From positions 160,205 to 224,204 of the forward strand of contig NZ_JAAIUV010000003.1 of assembly GCF_010975035.1 (NCBI RefSeq): a DNA stretch of 64,000 nt, written 5' to 3'. Shown here piece by piece: positions 1 to 9,044 of this stretch. The translations under genes and the position numbers were made by a program. Origin of the DNA: Neobacillus thermocopriae. Lineage in GTDB: Bacteria > Bacillota > Bacilli > Bacillales > Cytobacillaceae. Below the pieces are notes generated by a model. The model had not been told where the DNA came from, made no database searches, and saw only the letters and a program-made list of their open reading frames with translations. Position 1 is the stretch's first letter, and every line of letters starts with the position of its first letter.

Positions 1-897
1 GCGGATGCGAAGGCTGGCCTTGAAGCTATTCAAGAGGCGCTTGGGGATTATGTTTCAACTTATACGAATGAAATTGCTGTAGCCAAGCAAGAGTGGGAGA
101 AAGAATTGAATCGACTCTATCACATTCGCTATGGAGATTCTTTTACACCAGAAATTGCCGGACATTTAGATGAAATCCTACCTGAATATAAAGAGGTATT
201 TGGTTCTGAACTTACTCAAACTAGTGTGATTGGCAAAGTGAATGAACTCATCGATGATCAAGCGATCGTCGTTGGGGCAGCGGGAAGTTTGCCAGGCGAC
301 CTGCAGCGTATGTGGGTATCAAAAAATCGCAACACCTATCATATGGAATACGGTTATTCCTGTATGGGTTATGAGATTGCCGGTGCATTTGGAGCGAAGC
401 TGGCAGAGCCCGATAAGGAAGTGTATGCAATGGTAGGTGATGGTAGCTTTTTGATGCTTCATTCCGAACTTGTGACAAGTCTACAGGAAGGCCAAAAAAT
501 CAATGTCATTTTGTTTGATAATTCCGGTTTTGGCTGTATCAATAATCTGCAAATGGAAAATGGCATGGGTAGCTTTGGTACGGAATTTCGAAAGCGTAAT
601 CCTGAAACAGGAAAATTGGATGGTTCAGTAATGTCGATTGATTTTGCCAAAGTAGCAGAAGGATATGGTGTGAAAACTTATTCGGTTCGAACAATGGAAG
701 AGCTGGAAGCGGCAATATTAGATGCGAAAAAACAAACCGTCAGCACTTTAATTGATATTAAAGTCCTTCCAAAAACAATGACCCATGGCTATGATTCCTG
801 GTGGCATGTGGGTATTGCAGAAGTTTCAAAAAAAGAAAGTATCCAGGCTTCCTATCAACACAAAGAAGCAAATCTTCAAAAAGCTCGTGCCTATTAG
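1..897 (+). CDS. iolD: 3D-(3,5/4)-trihydroxycyclohexane-1,2-dione hydrolase, 3' part
   Basis: The frame is open from the first base, so the N-terminal half lies outside the window; 298 residues remain and end at tandem TAG TAG stops. IolD is a thiamine-diphosphate enzyme that opens the ring of trihydroxycyclohexanedione to 5-deoxyglucuronate in myo-inositol breakdown. The visible part is the C-terminal ThDP-binding domain: [15 protein letters not shown] is followed by the GDGSF motif and [13 protein letters not shown], which bind ThDP-Mg. The ending [18 protein letters not shown] is typical of IolD. It is followed 62 bases later by iolE on the same strand, so the identification is supported by both motifs and operon context. 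Confidence 0.95.
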   Translation, partial: ADAKAGLEAIQEALGDYVSTYTNEIAVAKQEWEKELNRLYHIRYGDSFTPEIAGHLDEILPEYKEVFGSELTQTSVIGKVNELIDDQAIVVGAAGSLPGDLQRMWVSKNRNTYHMEYGYSCMGYEIAGAFGAKLAEPDKEVYAMVGDGSFLMLHSELVTSLQEGQKINVILFDNSGFGCINNLQMENGMGSFGTEFRKRNPETGKLDGSVMSIDFAKVAEGYGVKTYSVRTMEELEAAILDAKKQTVSTLIDIKVLPKTMTHGYDSWWHVGIAEVSKKESIQASYQHKEANLQKARAY

Positions 898-959
898 TAG
901 AGTTGTAGAACAGGTCGGATGGAAAAACAACATAGTCATTTTTGAGGAGGCTGTGGAAC

Positions 960-1856
960 ATGTTTGAGGGAAAGAACGTAAAGTTGGGCATTGCACCCAT
1001 CGGTTGGACGAATGATGATATGCCAGAGCTTGGCGGTGAAGTGACATTTGAGCAATGTATTAGTGAAATGGCATTAGCTGGATTTACCGGAAGTGAAGTG
1101 GGAAATAAATATCCGCGTAATACCGAAGTTTTAAAAAAAGCGCTGTCATTACGAGGATTGGAGATTGCTAGTGCTTGGTTTAGTGCTTTTTTAACCTCCA
1201 GGCCATTAGAGGAAAACGTCGAGGCATTTAAGGAGCATCGTGACTTTTTACACGAGATGGGGGCCAAAGTCATTGTTGTGTCTGAGCAAGGAAACAGTAT
1301 ACAAGGAAAAATGGAGATTCCGTTATTTGAGAAAAAGCCTGTGTTTACAGAGGAAGAATGGCGGCTTTTAGTCGACGGCCTGCATGTGTTGGGAGAACTG
1401 GCTTCAGAAAAAGGAATGAAGATTGTTTATCACCACCATATGGGTACCGGTGTTCAAACGACGGCAGAAATTGACCGGTTAATGGAGGAAACAGATCCAG
1501 AAAAAGTATCGCTTCTTTATGATACGGGTCACCTTGTTTTTTCCGGAGAAGATCATTTACATGTGCTAAACAAACATATGGGGCGTATCCATCATGTTCA
1601 TTTGAAGGATGTACGAATGGAGGTTGCCCATAAGGTACGTGAAGAAAGTATGAGTTTCCTTCAGGCAGTGAAAAGTGGCGTCTTTACCACGCCTGGAGAC
1701 GGCTGCATTGACTTTAAGCCGGTGTTTGAAGCTTTAGATGCGGCTGGTTACGAAGGTTGGTTTGTGGTGGAGGCCGAGCAGGATCCAGCCATTGCCAACC
1801 CATTGGAGTATGCATTTAAAGCTCGTCAATATATTCGTGAAATCAGTGGATTATAA
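960..1856 (+). CDS. iolE: inosose dehydratase
   Basis: Inosose dehydratase converts 2-keto-myo-inositol to trihydroxycyclohexanedione, the step before IolD. The 298-residue product matches the usual length of about 297. It begins [19 protein letters not shown], the family N-terminus, and has a xylose-isomerase-like TIM barrel with metal/substrate residues in YHHHMGTGV (about residue 157), [12 protein letters not shown] and HHVHLKDVR. The ATG at 960 is preceded by GAGGAGG at 944-950, so an upstream TTG at 942 inside that Shine-Dalgarno is unlikely. It is followed by iolJ after 12 bases. Confidence 0.95.
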   Translation: MFEGKNVKLGIAPIGWTNDDMPELGGEVTFEQCISEMALAGFTGSEVGNKYPRNTEVLKKALSLRGLEIASAWFSAFLTSRPLEENVEAFKEHRDFLHEMGAKVIVVSEQGNSIQGKMEIPLFEKKPVFTEEEWRLLVDGLHVLGELASEKGMKIVYHHHMGTGVQTTAEIDRLMEETDPEKVSLLYDTGHLVFSGEDHLHVLNKHMGRIHHVHLKDVRMEVAHKVREESMSFLQAVKSGVFTTPGDGCIDFKPVFEALDAAGYEGWFVVEAEQDPAIANPLEYAFKARQYIREISGL

Positions 1857-1868
1857 AGGAGCGATACG

Positions 1869-2726
1869 ATGCCATTAGTAAAGATGAAAGAAATTCTAGA
1901 CCATGCTGAGAAGAACCAATACGGTGTAGGTGCCTTTAGTGTAGCCAATATGGAAATGGTGCTGGGAGCTGTTCATGCGGCAGAAGAACTGCGCTCCCCG
2001 CTTATTTTACAAATTGCAGAAGTCCGTTTGAAACATTCTCCGTTACATATTATTGGGCCATCGATGGTAGCGGCAGCCAAAGCAGCGAAGGTTCCGGTTG
2101 CTGTCCATTTTGACCATGGGCTAACAGAAGAAAAAATTCGCGAAGCATTAGAAATAGGGTTTTCCTCCATTATGTATGATGGCTCCCATCATTCGCTTGA
2201 AGAAAACATGAAACAAACCATAAAGATGGCGGCGATTGCCCGTGAATATGGTGCCACCGTAGAAGCCGAAATTGGCCAGGTGGCCGGGAGTGAAGATGGT
2301 TCGGTCGATCTGGAAGGGATGATTACTTCCGTTGAAGAGGCCAAGCAATTTGTTGCTGAAACGGAAGTGAATGCCTTGGCGGTTGCAATTGGTAATGCCC
2401 ATGGACTGTATAAAGGGGAACCGAATTTACGATTTGATCGTTTAGAGGAACTTGACCGCGAAGTGAAGACTCCACTTGTCCTTCATGGCGGTTCTGGAAT
2501 TTCAGAAGAAGATTTCCGACGCTGCATTCGCTACGGCATTCGGAAAATTAATGTAGCCACCGCTACTTTTAATAAGGTGATTCAAACGGTGAACGAGGAA
2601 GCGCCATTTAAAGATTATTTTTCCTATCACGAACGAATGATTGAGGCTGCTGCAGAAAATGTCAAACGCCATATACGCATGTTCCAAAGTGAGGGACGTG
2701 TGGAGGAGGTAAAAAATTATGTATGA
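1869..2726 (+). CDS. iolJ: 6-phospho-5-dehydro-2-deoxy-D-gluconate aldolase
   Basis: This is a class II (zinc) aldolase of the fructose-bisphosphate aldolase family, 285 residues. In this context it is IolJ, which cleaves 2-deoxy-5-keto-D-gluconate 6-phosphate to dihydroxyacetone phosphate and malonic semialdehyde. Zinc and phosphate motifs are visible: VHFDHG near residue 80, AEIGQVAG, IGNAHGLYKG with a zinc His, and LHGGSGI with a second zinc His, followed by KINVAT. AAAGGAG lies just before the ATG. The end overlaps the iolB start by 8 bases, so the two are probably translationally coupled. A glycolytic Fba is the alternative by sequence alone, but the operon argues for IolJ. Confidence 0.9.
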   Translation: MPLVKMKEILDHAEKNQYGVGAFSVANMEMVLGAVHAAEELRSPLILQIAEVRLKHSPLHIIGPSMVAAAKAAKVPVAVHFDHGLTEEKIREALEIGFSSIMYDGSHHSLEENMKQTIKMAAIAREYGATVEAEIGQVAGSEDGSVDLEGMITSVEEAKQFVAETEVNALAVAIGNAHGLYKGEPNLRFDRLEELDREVKTPLVLHGGSGISEEDFRRCIRYGIRKINVATATFNKVIQTVNEEAPFKDYFSYHERMIEAAAENVKRHIRMFQSEGRVEEVKNYV

Positions 2727-3507
2727 AAAACTTGGTGAATTAAAAGAAGGTTATACAGCGATAACAGATATGGATAACAAGCATCCTGATATGCTTCAGG
2801 ATATTGGCATTTACACATTGGCAGAAGGAAAAGAGGAGGTTCTATTCGATGGAGGGAAGGAATCGGCTATCCTATTACTAGAAGGTTCTGTCCGTTTGGA
2901 ATGGAACGGTCACATTCAGGAAATCAAACGTAAGAGTGTTTTTGAAGAAGACCCTTGGTGCCTGCATGTTCCAAAGGGAGTAGAAGTAAAGCTGACAGCA
3001 TTGACCAAGAGTGAAGTGCTTGTTCAAAAAACCAATAATGAAAAAGAATTTGAAGCCAAATTGTATACCCCGGAAGATTGCGAAAGCTCGGTTTTGGGGG
3101 AAGGGATTTGGAATGGAACAGCAGAGCGTGTCATTCGCACGATTTTTGATTATAACCATGCACCTTACTCCAATCTTGTCATTGGCGAGGTCATTTCTTA
3201 TCCGGGCCGCTGGTCCAGTTACCCACCTCATCATCATGATCAGCCAGAGGTTTATTACTACCGCTTTGATAAGCCACAAGGATTTGGTTGTGCGATGGTG
3301 GGGGAAGAAGCATACCGCGTCGAGCATAATAGCTATATTACCATTCCTGGCCATTTAGATCACCCACAAGCAACCGCACCTGGATATGCCATGTACTTTT
3401 GCTGGATGATTCGCCATCTTGATCAAAATCCATGGACAGACCGTATCATGGAGGAAGAACACAAATGGCTGCTTGAGCCTGATGCGAAGATTTGGCCGGA
3501 GAAATAA
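2719..3507 (+). CDS. iolB: 5-deoxy-glucuronate isomerase
   Basis: IolB isomerises 5-deoxy-glucuronate to 2-deoxy-5-keto-gluconate in inositol catabolism. The 262-residue protein is a bicupin, with a metal-binding PPHHHD motif near residue 169, the downstream partner GHLDHPQATAPGYAMYFCWMI, and the family ending DQNPWTDRIMEEEHKWL. The start lies within the last codons of iolJ and is preceded by GGAGG at 2703-2707. It is the last gene of the operon, with a strong terminator about 20 bases downstream. The gene order iolD-E-J-B differs from the Bacillus subtilis iolA-J operon. Confidence 0.95.
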   Translation: MYEKLGELKEGYTAITDMDNKHPDMLQDIGIYTLAEGKEEVLFDGGKESAILLLEGSVRLEWNGHIQEIKRKSVFEEDPWCLHVPKGVEVKLTALTKSEVLVQKTNNEKEFEAKLYTPEDCESSVLGEGIWNGTAERVIRTIFDYNHAPYSNLVIGEVISYPGRWSSYPPHHHDQPEVYYYRFDKPQGFGCAMVGEEAYRVEHNSYITIPGHLDHPQATAPGYAMYFCWMIRHLDQNPWTDRIMEEEHKWLLEPDAKIWPEK

Positions 3508-3528
3508 TAGTAGAATAGGAGAAAATTT

Positions 3529-3571
3529 ATCGCCTGCGTGGCTGTTGAATGAGCCGCAGGCGATTTTTTTA
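3529..3571 (+). terminator. terminator of the iol operon
   Basis: Arms ATCGCCTGCG (3529-3538) and CGCAGGCGAT (3555-3564) pair perfectly over 10 bp and are followed by a run of T. Confidence 0.93.
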
Positions 3572-3670
3572 ATATTGTAAGATTGCAAGCAATAAATATT
3601 ATGTTCTAGTTGATCTAAGTATTAGCGAGCATTACAATTGATTTATCAATTGGTAATGAATGGTGATTCA

Positions 3671-6568
3671 ATGGGTATTTTTGTTGATGATTTAAAGGTT
3701 TCGTTACATAAAGGATTTATTGACCAAAGGATAAGTAAAACTGGAAATTATAGACCGAAGTTATTAGTGAATAATCCAAGAAATGGAGAAAATGTATTAA
3801 ATACATTACTTGATGAATTAGAAAGCTGTGAATCATTCTTTTTTTCAGTAGCTTTCATTACTGAAAGCGGTCTGGCAACTCTAAAATCTCATTTTCTTAA
3901 CCTTAAACGAAAAGGGGTAAAAGGTCGTATATTAACTTCAACCTTCCTAAATTTTAATCAACCAAAAGTATTTAAGGAATTAATGAAAATTGAAAATGTT
4001 GAAGTTAGGACAACTAATTTAGAAGGGTTTCATTCTAAAGGATATATTTTTAATCAAAGAAACCATTATTCATTAATTGTTGGAAGTTCAAATTTAACTG
4101 CCCATGCTTTAAAAGTAAATTATGAATGGAACGTTAAATTGACCTCACATGAAAATGGGGAAATTGTTTATCATTTCAAAAATCAATTTGAAGAAGTTTG
4201 GAACGAAGCTCATCCATTAAATGAAGAATGGATAGAATTATACGAAAAGAGGTACACACCTCTTGTACATAGAAAAGCATTAGACCAAGTAGTAGAATTA
4301 CCGTCTCAATATAATATAAATTCTATTGAAGAGGCTCTTAAGATTAAGCCAAATAAAATGCAAGAAGCAGCATTACAAGGAATTCAAGCAATTCGTGATG
4401 CTGGAGCAAAAAAGGGATTAGTCATATCGACAACTGGAACAGGTAAAACATATTTGTCTGCTTTTGATGTAAGACGTTTCCGCCCAAAACGTATGTTATT
4501 TATTGTACATAGGGAACAAATACTGCAAAAGGCAAAAGAAGATTATAAAAAGGTTCTTGGAGGAATTGAATCCGACTTCGGCATACTATCAGGAACTAGT
4601 AAACAGACAAATGCAAAATATTTGTTTGCTACGATTCAATCTATTTCTAAGGAAGAAACTTTGGCTCAGTTTGATTCAAAAGAATTTGATTATATCTTAA
4701 TTGATGAAGTACATAAAGCAGGTGCCCATTCCTATCAGAAGGTAATCGATTATTTTAATCCTGATTTTTTAATGGGTATGACTGCTACACCAGAACGGAC
4801 AGATGATTATAATATTTTTAAGCTTTTTGATTATAACATTGCCTATGAAATTCGGTTGCAGGAAGCTCTTGAGGAAGATATGCTATGTCCTTTTCATTAT
4901 TTTGGTGTAACTGATCTTGAATATAATGGTGAATTAATTGATGAAACAGCCGTATTATCAAAGCTTGTTACCGAGGAACGGGTAAATCATATTCTTGAAA
5001 AAATCCATTACTATGGATTTTCAGGTGAAAAAGTAAAAGGGCTAATGTTTTGTAGTAGGAAAGAGGAGGCAAAAAAATTAGCGAATGCTTTTAATGAGAA
5101 AGGGCTACGAACAGTTGCATTAGTAGGGGATCATTCTCAAGAAGAAAGGGATCGTCGAGTAAAGCAACTTGAAGAAGGACTGTTAGATTATATTATTACT
5201 GTTGATATTTTCAATGAAGGAATAGATATTCCTAGTGTAAATCAGGTAGTCATGTTAAGACAAACACAATCTAGTATTATCTTTATACAGCAACTCGGTC
5301 GGGGGCTGCGTAAACATCCAACGAAAGAATATGTAACAATTATTGACTTTATTGGTAATTATAAAAATAACTATTTAATTCCAATTGCTTTATCAGGTGA
5401 TAAATCTCATAGTAAGGATAAATTACGTCGTTGCATCAAGGACACGAGCTATATTAAGGGAGTTTCAACGATCAATTTTGAGGAAATTGCCAAAAAGCAA
5501 ATTTTTAAAGCGATTAACAACAGTAATTTAACAGCATTAAAAGTATTAAAAGAGGCATTTGTAGAGTTGAAAAATCGGATAGGTAGAATACCTTATCTAT
5601 ATGATTTTGTAGTAAATCATTCCATTGATCCAGAAGTAATTGTCACTAAGCACACGAATTACTATCAATTTTTATTAAAGCTCCAGGAAGAAGTACCATT
5701 ATTATCGAAGTATGAGAACAGTGTACTGACTATGCTATCTATGGAGATTTTAAACGGCAAAAGGAAACATGAAATTATTTTAATGGACCTTCTTCTACAA
5801 CAAGAAACAGTAAAATTTGATGATTATATAAAACATTTAATTGATAGTAACTGTTTGGTTGACGATAAGACTCTTTCATCAGTTTTAAGAGTTTTTAGTT
5901 TAGAATTTTTTACACAAAGTTATAAAGAAAAGTATGGGAATCAGCCAATCATATTAAATGTGGATGGCATATTTACATTTAATGATGTGGTACGTAGAAG
6001 TTTAAACGATAACCCGTTTTTTAAAATCCTTGTAAAAGATGTTATTAAGAGCGCTAGGGAAAAGTCTATGCACTATAAAACTGAAGTACCATTAACTTTA
6101 TATCAGAAATATTCACGGAAAGATGTATGTAAACTTTTGAATTGGTCTAATGATGAAAGCTCTACTCTTTATGGCTATAAAACCAAACATGGCACATGTC
6201 CAATCTTTGTGACTTATTACAAAAAAGAAGATGTTGGATCGAGTATAGATTATGCAGATGAATTTTTAAGTCCTGAAGTCCTTAAGTGGGCAACAAGGAG
6301 TAATAGAACATTAGAATCCCAAGAAGTGAAAACAATCATTGAATCAGAAGAAAAAGGTATTGAACTTCATATTTTTGTAAAGAAAGATGATGATGAAGGA
6401 ACAGATTTTTATTATTTAGGAAAAGCAACCCCAGATAAAAATTGTATCGAACAGGTAACTATGGAAGATGGTAAGGGGAAAAAGCTACCAGTGGTTCATA
6501 TGAATTTGGTAATGGAAAATCCGATTGAAACTAAACTTTACAGCTACATTATTAATGGTACGAATTAA
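3671..6568 (+). CDS. PLD-nuclease / SF2 helicase / DUF3427 protein
   Basis: This 965-residue protein has three parts. The first is an N-terminal phospholipase-D-like nuclease domain, with FHSKGYIF near residue 118 and GSSNLTAHAL after it. The second is a superfamily II helicase core: Walker A TGTGKT near 258, DEVH near 346, GMTATPERT near 372, and VDIFNEGIDIP with QQLGRGLR near 540. The third is a C-terminal region typical of DUF3427 proteins. Such proteins are thought to act on DNA in repair or defence; the substrate is unknown. The ATG at 3671 fits the family N-terminus (DLKVSLHKGFIDQ), but the ribosome site is weak, so ATG 3656 or TTG 3638 remain possible. The gene is more AT-rich than iol and looks accessory. 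Confidence 0.85.
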   Translation: MGIFVDDLKVSLHKGFIDQRISKTGNYRPKLLVNNPRNGENVLNTLLDELESCESFFFSVAFITESGLATLKSHFLNLKRKGVKGRILTSTFLNFNQPKVFKELMKIENVEVRTTNLEGFHSKGYIFNQRNHYSLIVGSSNLTAHALKVNYEWNVKLTSHENGEIVYHFKNQFEEVWNEAHPLNEEWIELYEKRYTPLVHRKALDQVVELPSQYNINSIEEALKIKPNKMQEAALQGIQAIRDAGAKKGLVISTTGTGKTYLSAFDVRRFRPKRMLFIVHREQILQKAKEDYKKVLGGIESDFGILSGTSKQTNAKYLFATIQSISKEETLAQFDSKEFDYILIDEVHKAGAHSYQKVIDYFNPDFLMGMTATPERTDDYNIFKLFDYNIAYEIRLQEALEEDMLCPFHYFGVTDLEYNGELIDETAVLSKLVTEERVNHILEKIHYYGFSGEKVKGLMFCSRKEEAKKLANAFNEKGLRTVALVGDHSQEERDRRVKQLEEGLLDYIITVDIFNEGIDIPSVNQVVMLRQTQSSIIFIQQLGRGLRKHPTKEYVTIIDFIGNYKNNYLIPIALSGDKSHSKDKLRRCIKDTSYIKGVSTINFEEIAKKQIFKAINNSNLTALKVLKEAFVELKNRIGRIPYLYDFVVNHSIDPEVIVTKHTNYYQFLLKLQEEVPLLSKYENSVLTMLSMEILNGKRKHEIILMDLLLQQETVKFDDYIKHLIDSNCLVDDKTLSSVLRVFSLEFFTQSYKEKYGNQPIILNVDGIFTFNDVVRRSLNDNPFFKILVKDVIKSAREKSMHYKTEVPLTLYQKYSRKDVCKLLNWSNDESSTLYGYKTKHGTCPIFVTYYKKEDVGSSIDYADEFLSPEVLKWATRSNRTLESQEVKTIIESEEKGIELHIFVKKDDDEGTDFYYLGKATPDKNCIEQVTMEDGKGKKLPVVHMNLVMENPIETKLYSYIINGTN

Positions 6569-6576
6569 TAAAGATA

Positions 6577-6606
6577 AGTCTTCTCATTTTGAGAAGACTA
6601 TTTTTC
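6577..6606. terminator. terminator shared by helicase and NUDIX genes
   Basis: AGTCTTCTC (6577-6585) and GAGAAGACT (6591-6599) form a perfect 9-bp stem followed by ATTTTTC on the + strand. The stop codon of the convergent NUDIX gene (6598-6600) lies in the stem, so one hairpin closes both genes. Confidence 0.85.
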
Positions 6607-6996
6607 TTGAATTAATTGCTCAACTGCTGGAATATCCGCAGGTGCCCACTTGAGAGAATTTAAGTTTTCTCTTTTTAACCAAATTAACTTTGAATGTTCA
6701 CTTGGAGTCGGGGTTCCTTCCACTACTCGGCATTTAATTGAAATTAAATTTATAATAAATGTTTCGTATTCATGGGTATTATCATTAAAAACTTCTTTAA
6801 ATGTTTCAATTTTACAGTTCAATTCTTCTTTAATTTCTCTTTCTAGAGCGGTGTATATATCCTCATTTGCTTCTACTTTTCCACCTGGAAACTCCCACAT
6901 ATTTGGTATAGACATTTCAGGTGATCTAAGAGCACACAGAATTTCTTGTTGATCGTTTTCAATAATGGCTGCTACTACCTTTATGTGTTTTTTCAT
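6598..6996 (-). CDS. NUDIX hydrolase, MutT/8-oxo-dGTPase-like
   Basis: This is a small (132 residues) (deoxy)nucleoside triphosphate pyrophosphohydrolase. The Nudix box is intact: GGKVEANEDIYTALEREIKE followed by EL matches GX5EX7REUXEEXGU. N-terminal KVVAAIIEN and C-terminal WAPADIPAV are typical of MutT/CTP-pyrophosphohydrolase proteins. The ATG at 6996 follows AGGGAGG, while a longer reading from 7023 has no such site. It is convergent with the PLD-helicase gene and shares its terminator; I recall NUDIX genes next to DUF3427 helicases elsewhere, suggesting a working pair. Which nucleotide it hydrolyses cannot be told from sequence. Confidence 0.88.
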   Translation of the reverse strand: MKKHIKVVAAIIENDQQEILCALRSPEMSIPNMWEFPGGKVEANEDIYTALEREIKEELNCKIETFKEVFNDNTHEYETFIINLISIKCRVVEGTPTPSEHSKLIWLKRENLNSLKWAPADIPAVEQLIQEK

Positions 6997-7344
6997 GACG
7001 GCCTCCCTAAAAAAATCTTTCATAATTTATAATATCATTTTTAAAGTGAATAATCCTATTTTCATTTAAAGGGGGCGGTTATTTACTCTTTAATAAAACT
7101 GGGTATACAGAAAACAAAGCATACTAGAAAATTAATGTTAGAAATAATTTGAGGAAGGAATATTAGAGGATTTAAATGCAACTTTATAATGAATCGATGA
7201 GGTAAATTTAAAATGTATTAAAAGAATCTGTGTTATTTTATAGAGAGTGGTGTATTTTTACAGTAGCAATAATGATGAAAAGGTGAAAGATTAGTAGCAA
7301 GTCATGACTTTCAATAGATGACAAAGGATGAGGGGGTAGCATGG

Positions 7345-7779
7345 ATGAAAATATTATTTCCGATACTAGCATTCATTGGCGGTATTGCGGTGGCGATTCA
7401 AGGTCAAATTAATGGAGGGCTAGGGAAGAAAGCAGGGGTTTTAGAAGCTGCTTTTATTTCATTTGGGATTGGAACACTAGCATTGTTCTTTACTGTTATC
7501 TTTTTTGGAAAAGGGAATCTATTGGTTGTTACAACAGTTCCAAAATGGCAGTTAATCGGAGGATTGTTAGGGGCTATCTATGTGATCGTTGCGGTTTTTA
7601 GTGTGCCGAAAATTGGTGTTGCCCCTACTTTGGCCGCGGTTATTGCTGGACAAATCATCATGGGTATCATTATTGACCACTTCGGATTATTTGGCGGAAC
7701 TCGGATTCCAATGGATATGAAAAAAATAGTGGCAATGGTTCTATTGTTTATTTCCATTTATTTATTTAATCAAAAATGA
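7345..7779 (+). CDS. DMT family transporter, YdcZ/DUF606 type
   Basis: This is a 144-residue integral membrane protein with about five hydrophobic segments and the repeated pattern GGIAVAIQGQINGGLGKKAG near the start, typical of DUF606/YdcZ half-length drug/metabolite transporters. The start at 7345 follows GAGGGGG at 7330-7336 by 8 bases; ATG 7318 has no ribosome site. Proteins of this family usually work as homo- or heterodimers, but no second copy is adjacent. Substrate unknown. The 350 bases upstream (6997-7344) hold nothing that I recognise. Confidence 0.85.
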   Translation: MKILFPILAFIGGIAVAIQGQINGGLGKKAGVLEAAFISFGIGTLALFFTVIFFGKGNLLVVTTVPKWQLIGGLLGAIYVIVAVFSVPKIGVAPTLAAVIAGQIIMGIIIDHFGLFGGTRIPMDMKKIVAMVLLFISIYLFNQK

Positions 7780-7833
7780 TTCGTTACGTTCTCATACTTG
7801 TTTATTAAAAACTAGAATTTGATAGAATAGGGT

Positions 7834-8066
7834 ATGAAGGAATTGGAAGACCATTCCAGGTTAAAGAGAAGGGCACCAGGTAAAAAAGCTGGACATTTTT
7901 ACTCTGAATGATCACAGGCTGATTGTCTGTGATTTTTTAAACTAAAAAATGTCAGCACTAGCGGTGAGACCCTTCGTACATGGTCTTGTCGTTTTCCCTC
8001 CATCTGTTCTTGGCAAATGCCGCAGAGCAGAGCTTACGCTTTTTTGAAACGAAAGGAAGAGAAAAT
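7834..8066 (+). promoter_or_regulatory. attenuator-like leader of rlmA
   Basis: The stretch before rlmA contains a possible 25-codon leader ORF (7834-7911, starting MKELEDHSRLK, weak ribosome site). Its TGA ends exactly where a terminator hairpin begins (7911). Below the terminator a second possible hairpin uses AGACC and GGTCT (about 7968-7986). The arrangement looks like transcription attenuation controlled by translation. The terminator is very like that in the ABC-F leader near 62210. The leader peptide itself is uncertain; the terminator is not. Confidence 0.5.
7911..7939 (+). terminator. terminator/attenuator upstream of rlmA
   Basis: ATCACAG (7911-7917) pairs with CTGTGAT (7927-7933), followed by six T. 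It could instead end the transporter gene at 7779, but it is 130 bases past that stop and within the presumed rlmA leader. Confidence 0.75.
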
Positions 8067-8939
8067 ATGTCGAATAAACTGAAAAGTGCAGAAGTGATAC
8101 ATAAATATATAAAAGCATTTCGATGTCCTCATTGCGAAAGTCCGTTTGAAGTGGTTGATTTAAAAAGCCTTATGTGTAGAAACAACCATACCTTTGATTT
8201 GGCGAAACAAGGGTATGTGAATTTGATGTCTCGCCCGACAAAAAGTCATTATCATAAGGAATTGTTTGAAGCAAGGAAGAAAATTATGATGGAAAGTGAT
8301 TTATATACACTGCTTCATGAGAATCTGGCGAAGGCGATTAAGGAATATAGCGAACATTCTCATTCTCCATTATTCATTTTTGATGCTGGATGTGGGGAAG
8401 GATCACATTTACAAAAAATTTTAGACCAATGCAGTGAAATTCCGCTTCAAGGGATTGGTTTGGATATTTCTAAAGATGGTATTGTCATGGCTGCAAAGAA
8501 TTACAAAGAACCGATATGGCTGGTGGGAGATTTGGCGAAGTCCCCTATTGCTGATCAATCCATTCATGTCATTCTTAATATCTTATCGCCTTCCAATTAT
8601 AAGGAATTTAAGCGGATTTTAGTTTCTAATGGTCTTGTGATCAAAGTAGTTCCAGGTCCTAATTATTTAATTGAACTACGGGAAGCTCTTTTTGGAGACA
8701 CGAAAAAGGGGATGGCTAAAAACGAGGAAACGGAAGAACTGTTTAAAAAGCATTTTGATTTAAAGGATGTTATCTCCCTATCTTATACAAAAGAATTAAC
8801 TCCGATTGAGTTTAAAAACTTAGTTCAAATGTCCCCACTTTCTTGGAATCTGACAAAATCAGATATGGATGTGTTGCTGAAGCGGGATTGTTCAGAGATC
8901 ACCATTGATTTAAAAATATTAATTGGAAGGAATCATTAG
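8067..8939 (+). CDS. rlmA: 23S rRNA (guanine-N1) methyltransferase, RlmA type
   Basis: The 290-residue product carries an N-terminal zinc ribbon (CPHC near residue 20 and CRNNH near 38) and FDLAKQGYVNLM. The Rossmann SAM site FDAGCGEGSHL is near 109 and ILNILSPSNYKEF follows, as in RlmA enzymes. In Gram-positive bacteria the RlmA(II)/TlrB branch methylates G748 of 23S rRNA, at the macrolide/tylosin exit-tunnel site; Gram-negative RlmA(I) methylates G745. I infer G748 here from the host group. The ATG at 8067 follows AAAGGAAGAG; a longer reading from 7980 would use leader sequence. An attenuator-like leader precedes it, suggesting drug-dependent expression. Confidence 0.85.
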   Translation: MSNKLKSAEVIHKYIKAFRCPHCESPFEVVDLKSLMCRNNHTFDLAKQGYVNLMSRPTKSHYHKELFEARKKIMMESDLYTLLHENLAKAIKEYSEHSHSPLFIFDAGCGEGSHLQKILDQCSEIPLQGIGLDISKDGIVMAAKNYKEPIWLVGDLAKSPIADQSIHVILNILSPSNYKEFKRILVSNGLVIKVVPGPNYLIELREALFGDTKKGMAKNEETEELFKKHFDLKDVISLSYTKELTPIEFKNLVQMSPLSWNLTKSDMDVLLKRDCSEITIDLKILIGRNH

Positions 8940-8948
8940 AGAAAGGAA

Positions 8949-8981
8949 AAGGCGGCTAAGTTTTTTAGCTGCCTATTTTAT
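8949..8981 (+). terminator. terminator after rlmA
   Basis: GGCGGCTAA (8951-8959) and TTAGCTGCC (8965-8973) pair with one wobble/mismatch; a T-rich tract follows. Confidence 0.75.
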
Positions 8982-9044
8982 TTGGTTTTCTATTTCCTAT
9001 CTTGCAAAGCGAATTGCATAAACAAAGTAGTTGCGAGTCAAGAT

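Noticed and set aside
3638..3670. TTG start of the helicase
   Set aside because: Adds eleven residues before the family-like N-terminus; no Shine-Dalgarno. Not excluded, but ATG 3671 fits better.
7980..8066. N-terminal extension of RlmA
   Set aside because: The extra 29 residues are not like RlmA, lack a ribosome site and fall in the attenuator leader; ATG 8067 has a good site.
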